64,000 nucleotides of DNA from Gossypium raimondii (Eukaryota; Streptophyta; Magnoliopsida; Malvales; Malvaceae), in NCBI RefSeq assembly GCF_025698545.1, contig NC_068569.1, forward strand, positions 4,588,001 to 4,652,000. The letters run 5' to 3'. The notes under the pieces were generated by a model. That model was not told the DNA's origin. It did not search any database and was given only the letters and a program-made list of their open reading frames with translations. Shown in pieces: positions 24,126 to 34,900 of the stretch. Numbering within the stretch: position 1 is the stretch's first letter; the number at the start of each line of letters is the position of its first letter. The translations under genes and the position numbers were made by a program.

Positions 24126-26248
24126 TTAAAACTTATCATCAACGCTGTGAATCAGAGATGCCAACTCAATGTTGTCGGGCTCTGAGGTTTCAGCCTCGTC
24201 CTTGGTACTCAACATGAAAGCGTTGGGGTCACCTTTGGGTACCAAAAACAATAGACATAGTGGCGAAACTCTCAGTATGTTTCGGATCAATATGGCGAGC
24301 CAGAGATCCTCGAATTTTATCCTTGTAACATTCAACACATGAAGCAGCAAGCCACCACCCCACGAAGATGAAAGATCTCCTAAGTTACCGATTGACATGA
24401 GCAAAGCAAAAAAAGTGCCCTCAATACCTGAAGGGCAAAGCTTGGAACAAAGCACAAGGAGGGGCATCCATTTGAGGCGATAAATCATTTGAGAAACAGC
24501 TTCACCGATCACAATGAAAAGATAATCCGGTATGCCGAATCTCAAATTCATTCGTTGCACCAACATCAGGTCTAGCATTCCTGCTAAACCAAACAGCAAT
24601 TGTGTCCAGAACAGCATGTCTCGCAAGGACCGATTCTTCAGCACATTTTGGTACAGTAATGCCCCCAAGAAGGAACCGATAGCACCCATTGAGAAAATGT
24701 AACCAACAGCCTCCTGCAAAAACCAGAGAAATTGATGATAGAGTATATAAACATACACACGGTTGTCGTCAGGATTAGACTAGACTACCCCAATGCAGAA
24801 TCGTTTACCTTAGAGAAAGATGGGCCCTCCTTCGAGTCTGTGTACCAATAAAACAACCCTTCATTTATATTCAAGCTCACCGTTGTGGATATATACATAT
24901 ATAAACATGGCCTCCAAACATCAGGACCTTTCAAGGTTGTCCACATAGATTTGGCAGCATCATGGAATTTCTGGTTTACCTGAATGAGGAAGAGAATATT
25001 AAGGTATGAAAACTAGAGCAACCAAGGGTCAATTGTAAAAGCCGAACAACACCTCATTGTAGGCAAAGTTGGACACTTGGGGCTCGGAAAGCAGAATCCC
25101 AACTAAAGATATAAGTGCAGCGGGAAGAGTCAGCAATCCGAACACCCCCTGCCAAGGAACAAGATAAATCCTTAGCCTGTATGTACATTAGGCAGCAGAG
25201 AAAAAGAAAATCCCTTGAAAAACGAAGAAATATAGCAGAAATCGACCAGAAAAATCAAACAGAAGCCAACCTTTGGACCAATTAGGTTTATAAAAACACC
25301 ACTAATAGAGAATCCCAGTAATCCACCAAAAGAGTAGCTCAAAGTACACAAGCTTTGCATGTCAGCTGCACGAGAAGGGTGACTAATGCTGTTCTGTGCA
25401 ACACAAGCATCAACAGTCACATCAGCTACAGCTCCCGCTAAATTTCCTGCTGTTAATGCCAGGATGGCAAAAACCAGTTGCAGCTTGCTGTGCAGTGATA
25501 TGAAAAGCATTGAAACTACACCAAGCATACCTGAGATTAACATTTACAAGTTAACAAATGGAGAATCAGAAGACTGCGTCAAATAATAATCATTATAACC
25601 AATCGTTTTATTCCATTTCCATTTCCTAATTAGTTTCCCACCATAATTAAACAAAACCAATTTCCATCTCAGGACAATGAGATCTAGTTTATTCGAATAT
25701 CGTTATACTCAGACCACACATGGACCTTTACAGAACCACACCCCCAGCTTCTTAAGTCCATTGGAATATACAGGAAGAAATGGACAAGATTTGATCAATA
25801 ATAGGCACCAGATCTGGCAGTAACTATGGTAATATCAGATAGGCAATGAAAGAAGAGGTAGAAATAGAATGTGTGGCTTACCTGATAAAATGAAGTAAGG
25901 CCGTCTTCGATAACTCATTATTGGAACAACATCAGTGAGAAGCCCCCAAATAGGCTTGATAATCCAAGGGATGGAAGTAATCCCTGAATAAACCTGAGCC
26001 TCGGAAGGCTGCACCCTCTGAACATCCTTCATGTAATACTCTGTGCCGATGCGAGAAAGAGCCCCCCCTAACCCCTGATTTATCCCATAAATCGATACAA
26101 CTCCAAATACGAAGCTCCAATGCATTTCCACTGCAAGCATCTTAAACCAATATATGGGACCCCAAAAACAGTAACATACTCCTTTGGGTCCATCATCTTC
26201 CTCCACAGCCTTCCTACAGGCTTCTTCTATATTCTCTTCTTCCACCAT
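24126..26248 (-). CDS. Folate-biopterin transporter family (FBT) MFS protein, copy 3, altered RG motif
   Basis: Five exons: 25882-26248, 25271-25530, 25053-25148, 24809-24979 and 24126-24713, joining to 1482 nt, 493 residues. The start chosen is 26248 ([18 protein letters not shown]), aligning with copy 2; an in-frame ATG 18 bp upstream is an alternative. It shares all exon phases and three exon lengths with copy 2. Family motifs: [45 protein letters not shown] and [17 protein letters not shown]. In the conserved loop between helices 2 and 3 it reads [11 protein letters not shown], where copies 1 and 2 read [11 protein letters not shown], so a conserved Arg-Gly pair is Met-Ser here. The reading frame is intact, so this may be functional divergence rather than decay. 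Confidence 0.9.
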
Positions 26249-28008
26249 ATATATGTTATAGCTCACTCCAAATCAACAATGACCTTGGTCAAGCTCAGGT
26301 TGGTCATGTATATCCGATCAACAGCAGCGATTCCTAGAACAATGTTGAGCCTTCTAAATTTTTATATGAAGAAAAAGATTGGAAAACGAGTTGACAAATA
26401 AAAGAAGTTCCCAAAATGGATTACATGAACTTTCTTACACCTTATATATATCATCGAATGTAATAAAAAAATAACTCTTTCGTCTAAATATAGGTCTCAA
26501 GTAGATGAAGAGGAGATAGTTTTCTAGATGAAAGAAGGTCCTCTAAAAACCAGATTTGACCAAACCCCATTTTTTTTGGTACAAAAAACCTGATTTCTTC
26601 ATAAAAGATGAAAATAATTTTCTTTTAAAAATATATAGTTTATTGAGAATTTTTAAGTTCAATTTTTTTTCCTTTAATTAACATTGTTTAAATTATATTA
26701 CTAATGATATTTGGTAAGGTCATGAGTTTTGTCGTTTGTTTTTCCCTGTGATGAGCCCCATAAAAGATGCTCATGTGGCCAATTAGAAAATATTACTGTG
26801 CAAGTTGCAACTTGGGTTAGTTTTTGTGGGTGGAGTTTTAAAATCAGTAAATATTTTTCGTATCCACCTCTTATTTAAGAAATATATTATATGATTAATT
26901 GGCTAAAATGATAAAAGGTTTTTATTCTTCAGACATGGCAGCATCCATTGTCCCATGCGAACTTGGGACATTGGCATAGATCATAACACTTTATTTCCTT
27001 CTTTCTTCATGCTCATGTCCTAAAAAAGGTACCAATGTCCCATGTTTCTGGATGTCGGAAAACAACAAAAGTAAGAAAGATTCAAAATAATATTATTATA
27101 ATGCTATAGTACGTGTCACCCAAATTGCAAAATAGAGACCTTATTAATTATATTTATTAATTGATTCGAATGGTTAGTCCTTGATTAAATAGAATAATAA
27201 CACTTATGATCCCTCTAGTTTTCCGTTATTCAATTTAAAATTTTTAAAATATATTTAACTCTAACTTTAAAAAAATTGTATTTTTTATTACTTTAGCATA
27301 TTCTCCATATATATAAAGTATTTGGCTCCTAGGATTTGATGTCAAGAGCCTTGGAACTTTATGTTATAATACTAGTACCTAGTACCTATGATGGCTTTAG
27401 CAGCATGGTCTTAATATCTGTTAGTTGGATTGGTTCATAACTTTAAATAAGTTACCGTAACTCTTATTAAATGACTTCAATATTTAAAAAAAAAAAACCC
27501 AAATTGTACGAAGACAAAACTGGCACAGATTGAATCATCCAAGTTGTGATAAAAATAATGCTGGAGCATTTACTTGATATTTTCAAATGTGGAGAAAAGG
27601 CCCAGCCGATGCCAGAAAGGATGAGGTAACCAAAACATGTTTTTTTTAGTTCTGGAAAAGTTTCGTTCACATTGACAGTGAAGCAGTGAAAGATAACACA
27701 AGCCTAAAATAAAATTTATTAAGGCCAATATTCCCCACCCCCCAACCATCAATTCCTGGATGAAGAACAGTCTATGGGGAAAAATAATGACCCTTCAGAA
27801 ATGATAGCAGTCAAGCTCGTATAGTGTTGTGAAGTAACTAGTCATTGTGCACAATAAAGAAATGTATATAAGGACGGTCAGTTTTGGGAATCCCAACATG
27901 AAAAAAGCCCCATTAATGTACTTTTCAGACCAATATCTGTAGTAATAATATCCACCCAAAATGTATTGTATTTCTACTTATCTAAAATGCATGAATCAAT
28001 GTAGTAAA
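26249..28008. other. Spacer upstream of FBT copy 3
   Basis: To about 26580 it holds the leader homologous to that of copy 2. Beyond that it is AT-rich. At about 26957-26985 an imperfect hairpin is visible (TGTCCCA, 8-base loop, TGGGACA). Open frames at 27467-27752 are overlapping and unsupported. Confidence 0.4.
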
Positions 28009-28242
28009 TCAACTTGCAATGATATATAAATGAATGTCTTTTCCGCAAGCACGAACCAGTTGCGGCAAATACAAATTATTGGTGTCTATGCAACTTAAAT
28101 CCTCATTAGCATTGTTGTAATTTGTTCTGTGCCAATGGTACTTCAGGCGCAAATAGGTCACATAATGGCCTGATTCCGGGATTTCCTGAATCACAGCAAA
28201 TTTAGTATTCTGCACAACTATCACATTTGTCATATCCTGCAT
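28009..28242 (-). pseudogene. Possible degraded 3' exon of a USP-type ubiquitin hydrolase
   Basis: A 77-residue minus-strand frame contains TKFAVIQEIPESGHYVTYLR, which looks like the histidine box of USP deubiquitinases (typically ...SGHYVAYVR...W..CDD). After it the expected Trp-Tyr-Cys-Asp-Asp stretch is replaced by HWHRTNYNNANEDL, so the usual residues after the His box are lost. The segment LVRACGKDIHLYI could be the equivalent of the closing VRAA.GYM.FYV strand. No upstream catalytic Cys-box exon is seen nearby on this strand. Most likely an isolated gene fragment; low certainty. Confidence 0.35.
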
Positions 28243-28559
28243 GTTTTTAATAATAGAGGATAATCCATATCTATGAGAAAGAGAACGGCTAATATTGATT
28301 TTTCTTTCCCACTAACGTAGGGGAGTCATAATGATTTTTTTTTTTTTGCTCATTATATTTATAATATTAGATAATGCATGTTTGCAGTTTACGTATTAAA
28401 AGTTTTGTTAAATTAATTACTGTATTTAATATAAAATATCGTCTAGCTAATAATTTAATTATTAAAAGCGTAAAGATACTAATTAGTTTAAGTAACTTTG
28501 TCATATCGGGGTGGAATCTAAGTTTTGAATAAAATCTTAATTTGTAAATTATATTAAAT

Positions 28560-29065
28560 TATGGGTTAATTTTTATTTTAGTTATTTAATTAAAAAAGTT
28601 ACACTTTGAGAATTAAATTATTTAAAAGGTTTTTTTATTTAAGTTGTTGGTCTGAATTTTTCTTTTAAAAAAATATTTCGTGAGCAAGTTTTATGTGACG
28701 ATTCGACGATCAATACGGTAGATCAGTATCTATCAACGAGTAAAAAACATATTATAGATCCAATTCGATATAACGGTCAATGTTAGAGATCAAAGAAAAA
28801 AGCTACTTGAGTTTTGATTTGTAGATTCATGACGTTCAAAGTTGTTTCATGAAAAGAAAAACAGAACTGTAAAAGAGAAAGAAAAAGAGAACTTCTAATT
28901 AGTGTAGACAGTGCGAACAAACAAACCCATACAATATCGATTTTAACAATCTAATAATTTAAATAAAAGCTTTTGAATAAACTAGTGATCAAATTATTAC
29001 TCTCTTTGACTAAATGATCAAAATAAAAATTTATTCATAATTTAATGACTAATTATGTAATTTAG
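28560..29065. repeat. Fold-back element with long imperfect inverted repeats (~500 bp)
   Basis: The left arm starting GGGTTAATTTTTATTTTAGT at about 28563 resembles the reverse complement of the right arm ending near 29065 (GGCTAAATTACATAATTAGT). Both continue with TTAATTA..., then a TTTTGA- or TTTGAG-like block, then TTATTTAA. Arms are ~100 bp and diverged. The interior is unique and non-coding. This is a non-autonomous fold-back/MITE relic; target duplication not resolved. Confidence 0.5.
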
Positions 29066-29466
29066 CCGTAAATTAAAAACTCAAATCTACCGTATGAAAT
29101 GAGTAGTTTCGGACCCTTCGACACCCATCTGGTCACAGTGCAAATGTAGCAGCGTAAATGTGTTTTTTTTTTTAGGAAAGCCACGAGTGGGTCCTGCGCT
29201 GCTAAATAACAAAAAATATTAGATGAAGCAAATGTCTAAAAGTCCAAATGTAAAGCAACAGATGTGAAGATGTGGAACCAAGGCTGCGCCTTGTTTGGTG
29301 GACTTTCTTTTCCTTTTCTCTGAGAAAATGTGTGGTTACAAGTAGAGCAACCTTCCCGCAAGCAACCCCCACCTTCCCAATTTCATAGCACGATTTCTCT
29401 CTTTTCTAAGCATTTCCCCCCTCTTCTTCTTCCTTCTGGATACCAGAATTTACTCTACCCAATATC

Positions 29467-31306
29467 ATGGCTCTATCTTTGAGTCCATGTCTCCCTCACA
29501 CTACTTACATGTCTAAGCCACTTTCCACCTCAAAACTAACAACCACAATCGTAAGTTTCAACAACCCATTACTTGGTTTTAAACCAGTGAACTTGAGAAA
29601 CAACCAGGTGAGATGCCATGCAGTGACTGATTTGAAGAGTGCATCTTCCCTGGATCAGAGCAAAGGAGAAGGTGATGATCGTAGTGAGGAGGAAAGCAAA
29701 GGGGATAGGATCGTGGCGGATTATAATTGGACAGAGGAGTGGTACCCACTTTACCTCACCAAGGATGTACCTGATGATGCACCTCTTGGTCTCACTGTGT
29801 TTGACCAGCAGCTCGTCTTGTATAAAGATGGCAACGGGGTGCTACACTGTTATCAGGATCGATGCCCCCACAGGTAATCCCTTGCCACTTTCATCTCTAA
29901 CCTACCATGTGTAAGCATGCAATTATTCATGGGACCTGTTTGAGTTGAAAACTTGAGCTTCATATTAAATGATTTTTGACCTTAGCTCTTCTTGATTTAA
30001 GATTAGCCAAGCTATCTGAAGGTCAATTGATCGATGGTAGACTTGAATGCCTGTACCATGGTTGGCAATTTGAAGGCAATGGAAAATGTGTCAAGATACC
30101 TCAGGTCTGCATGTACTTAAAATTTTTTATTTACTTCATTAGAGTGCATTAAGCTACCATATGTTGATAAGACTTTTCTCACAACAGATTCCAGCTGATG
30201 CCAAAATTCCTCGTTCAGTTTGCGTTAAGACATATGATGTGAAAGAGTCCCAAGGAGTTGTTTGGGTATGGATGTCACAGACGACTCCACCGAACCCTGA
30301 AAAACTACCATGGTTCGAGAACTTCGCCAGACCAGGGTTTCAAGACACTTCAACTATCCATGAACTTCCATACGACCACTCGATTCTCCTTGAGAACCTC
30401 ATGGATCCTGCACATATCCCTATCTCTCATGATAGAACTGATTGGACTGCCAAAAGGGAAGATGCTCAGGCGCTTCTGTTTGAGGTAACAGAACGTACGC
30501 ATAGAGGATTCGCTGGCTGGTGGGGTAAAGAAAAAGATGGATCCATGCCCAACTTCTTACGCTTTGATGCACCATGTGTTCTTCAGAATAACAGAGAACT
30601 GGTTGATAAAGATGGAGAAAAACACTACTTTACAGGTCTCTTCCTTTGCAGACCAACTGGACAAGGGAAATCTATGCTTATTGTTAGGTTTGGAGGAACC
30701 AAAAGATCTCCATTGGCGAAGCTATTCCCTAAATGGTATTTCCATCAGAATGCAAGCAAGGTCTTCGAGCAAGATATGGGATTTTTGTCATCCCAGAATG
30801 AGGTACTCATGAAAGAAAAGGTTCCCACAAAAGAGTTGTACATTAATTTAAAGTCCTCGGATACATGGGTTGCTGAATACAGGAAGTGGATGGATAAAGT
30901 TGGGCATGGAATGCCTTACTATTTTGGTCACAGCACCTTATCTCCACCTAAACTACCTGCAGTGGTAGAACATGCACCGGCAGGACTCATTGCTGGAGTT
31001 TCGGCATCTTCACCAGCTAAAGGTGGGATTGGAACAATGCATGCTCCCAATTTGGCTAACCGATATTTCCGCCATGTGATACATTGCAAGGGTTGCAGTA
31101 GTGTAGTCAAAGCTTTTACAGCTTGGAAAAACGGGCTTAGTGCAGCAGCTCTAGTGCTTACTGCATTAGCAATTCTAGCATCCAGCAGACAGTGGAAGAC
31201 CTTTCTTCTTCTATCGGCAACATTGTGCTTGGGTGGAGCCTATGCATGCTCCACTGCAGTCGCAATGAACACAACAAACTTCATAAGAGTACATAGGAGA
31301 TTGTAG
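29467..31306 (+). CDS. PTC52: PTC52-like Rieske non-haem oxygenase of the chloroplast envelope
   Basis: Three exons: 29467-29873, 30002-30104 and 30188-31306, giving 542 residues. The N-terminus ([20 protein letters not shown]) is rich in Ser/Thr and poor in acidic residues, as in a chloroplast transit peptide. The Rieske [2Fe-2S] motif is split by intron 1: CYQDRCPHR in exon 1 and CLYHGWQF in exon 2 (C-x-H and C-x2-H ligands). The mononuclear iron site is [14 protein letters not shown]. Near the C-terminus HCKGC carries the CxxC of the PAO/TIC55/PTC52 group, followed by two membrane segments (about residues 485-505 and 510-530). PTC52 (At4g25650) is described as a protochlorophyllide-associated envelope oxygenase linked to the PORA import site. 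The end [15 protein letters not shown] favours PTC52 over TIC55 or PAO. Looks intact. Confidence 0.9.
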
Positions 31307-31949
31307 TTTTGGAACCAGCGAATACCATTTCATATGAATCATTTCCCTCTTATTTTCATAGACAAAATTGCAATCGTCTATATACCTTAAGATGTAGGTG
31401 TTGTTGGCAGTCCATGTTAATTTCTTCTGATTGCATCCAAATCCTATGGTTGTTTCCCTTTTCTTTTCAAAGAACAGGAGTAAATTTAAGACTGTTTACA
31501 GCAGGTGTGATCTAGTGTAATCGTTCAACTAAATTATAGATTACACGAGCAAAAGAAATGTAACATGACCCAAATTTAGAATGTACCCAATTTTCTTTTT
31601 CTTTTATTAAAAAACTCATACTTCACACTCATGTTCGAATATTAATCAAATACAAATGATTCAACATGGATGCCTAAAGAAAAATGAAATGAAAAATAGG
31701 CAAAAATGAATATTCTCTTCTCGCATGTAAACACAAAACTCAACTAGTGTCGTGCAAAATTGAAATACTCTCATAAAAACAATATTGACATGGCAAATCC
31801 AGTTAACCAAACTTCGCTGCTAGAACGTATGAAGATCTGTAAACTGTAATCTAGGAACAAGCCTATCACTTATGAGATGCATTAATCCCCTGGCTAGGCA
31901 CCAAATGCAATCAGTGGGATCTGGGAACTGAGACGTGCATTCTAACCAA
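31307..31949. other. Convergent 3' UTR region
   Basis: 3' flanks of the PTC52-like gene (+) and of the dynamin gene (-). The frame at 31820-32158 is antisense or out of frame to the last dynamin exon. Confidence 0.5.
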
Positions 31950-34900
31950 CTAGTAGCGTAGTCCAACATTGAAGCTGAAAGACAATGGTGGCTCTTCTGG
32001 ATAGAGTAGTTTCCGAGCTCTGGGCTTGCTGGATGACAACATACTAGATGAACTTCTCTTACCGTTGGTGATCTCGGGAGAATTTGGTAATCTGGGACTA
32101 GCATCAGTACCCAAGTTTGTAGTCCTGTGCTGGAACTCCACATCTGATTCAACTTCATTTAGCGTCTAAAATAGGCAGAAAAATAGTTTCAGTCAAAAGA
32201 GACAAACGTCATAATATGAAAGCTCAATAGTACAAGAACGACTAGTAAAAGATGAAATATGGATGGATGTCATAAGAGTTAAACAAACTTCCCTCAACAT
32301 TAACAAATTAAAGTAACTACAAACCTTAACAGCTTGCCTCAAAACACGCAACACTTCTTTTGCGTGCTTTCGTCTTGCAACAACCTCGTCCTGCTCCTGC
32401 AACAGCTCTTCGAAAAGGATCTCTCTGTGTATCCAAAGGTTCAGACTTCAGTAACAACATGCATACAGACGTCTCCACAACAGTAACAATGAAAAGGGGG
32501 AAGAAAGACAGACCAACATTCATATAAGTGCAAGAATTTTGCATTAATTATTACTGCAAAAGCACATCTTTCACTCGTACATTCCTAAAAATTGAATTAA
32601 ATGTCAGATGATAGAAGTGTTCCATTATTACCCTTTTCTGTTTGTATACATTGATTTGCAATCTAATTTTTGGGCAATTAAAACACCAATATCTCCATGA
32701 CCAACATTATTTCAAGCGTTCATATAAGAAAATAACGTCAACCACAACTACTGAGAGGCAAATAAACTTTTTTTTTTTTCATTTACCCATTCTGCAAGTT
32801 GAAAACTAAAACATGAGATACTTTAAAACACCATCAACCAAAAGGGACATACCGGTACAATATTTGTATAAAAGTGTTATGAAGGTTTCTTTTTGTATGA
32901 TTGACCTGAATTGATAAAAAGGGGGAAAATATTTTAGATTCGTCGGAATAATAAGTTTAAACTTGACCAATAGGAGAGGAAAACGAAACGGTATTACCAG
33001 AAAGTGCATTATAGCCTTTGGCACTAAGTCTTGAATGTTCTTCCGGACTATATCAAAGTAGGATTTCACAAGTATTCTGGTGATAATTATTTCTGTAGCT
33101 TCATTCTCTGACATTTCAAGTGGTCTTAAAATTGACGGAGGCTGAGATCACCAAGGTAAAACATGAAGGAAGTGAATTTAGGACAGGCAAGATATGTTGC
33201 TATAAAGAAAAACAAAGTCATGAACACTTTCCCACACACAAGTGCAAGGCTTTAAAATGTATAGATACCTCTCTCAGTTGGATTGTTGATGACATATTCT
33301 CTGCATCATGAAGAGTTTCTTCAGGAGATTCAATAGCTGCAGTCCCTCTAGATGATGCCTTGCTCCCAAATATTGAAGAAATGCCCCAACTCCTTGTAGA
33401 TAAACTGCCACCTAAATAAAAGTTACCTAAGTTGATGCTTATTAATGAACAGCCCTAAAAAACTGTCCATGCGAAGGCCTATCGGTATCATCTATATGAA
33501 CATCACAAACTCACTTAGAAGATTCAGAAATAATGGTAAAACTATTTGTGGAAATATAAAATTATTTGAATTTTCTATAGTGTTAATTTTGGATCCTTCC
33601 TTCCATTGTTCTTGGCAATGTAAATACTATATCAATGCGTTTTTTCTTTGAAGCATATAACACAGAATAGTGCAGCAGTCTCTGCAAGGGACATTAACCA
33701 TAAGAATAAGATGTTTCAACAGAATGTATCACAATATACACCCATCTCATACTATATCTTCAGCCAAGTGGAATGTTATCATACATACACAGATCTTGAA
33801 ATTGCAGTGCGCTGTTGATACACTGAAACATTCCAACCCGGATCAATCATAAACACACAGCCGGAATTTCATGTTTTCTTTTCAAGATGTAAAAGAAAAA
33901 GCATCATATTTTCAGCCACTGCAATTCTCTTATCATAAAAAGATAAGTCAATCAGTCATACTAGAATCATGTGAGAAAGAAAACAAAAATAAATGAGAAA
34001 CAAACAAACTTGGACTAGTCTTCAGTAAAGAGTAAATTACCAGTTAATACGGGTCGCCCATTATTTGACTGAGGATGATTTCCCTGCCAAAATGCCATCA
34101 TAGATTAAGTGCTTAAAAAGTAAATGATAAGCATGGTTTATATTTCCAGATGTTTACAGTTCTACCACCAAGATGTTACCTCCGTCTGAACCATGATGGA
34201 ATAATTACCCTTAGCTTACAATTGGTCCTCACAAAAATATTAAAGGATTCCTATGTGATAAAGCATAATGGTATTCTCCTACTATGTTAGAAGGGTTTCA
34301 CTTGCATATATGAACGAAGGTCGGTGTGATGCATTGAAGACCAGTACACTAAGGGTCAATCGTTCTCACTCAAAGTAATTGCATGCATCTAATGCTAAAA
34401 AGTATATGAACTAGATAAATAAGGGTAAGTGCTTCAAATAATCAATGGCTGAGAATAAGACTCAGTTTTAGTACTTCAAGGAGATACATCTAGGGGCATG
34501 AATGGAGCTTGTTTGTTAGGGTGCTCAAAAAGAATATTCATTTATTACCAACTAAGATATCTTCACACAGACAGATAAGAAACCTAATATATCATAAGAC
34601 AAAGCCTGAAGCTTGGAGACCTTTATGTTCATTTCTAGCAATTTCCTTTTAGCCTACTTCCTCCCCAAATGAATTCTTACAAAAAGAAAAAAGTAAAATA
34701 AAAATGTAAAAACAGACACCTGGTTAGAAACACCATTCAAAACCGATCTAGGAGCAGCAGTTTGGGAGAACTGGCCCTTGTCAGATATAGGTACCTTTTC
34801 AGCATCCGCTCTCTCCTGAATGATAAAAAGATCAAGTAAATGCGTCTATATCATGTATAAAGTTAACAATATATACCCATTATTGTTGCAGAACAACAAA

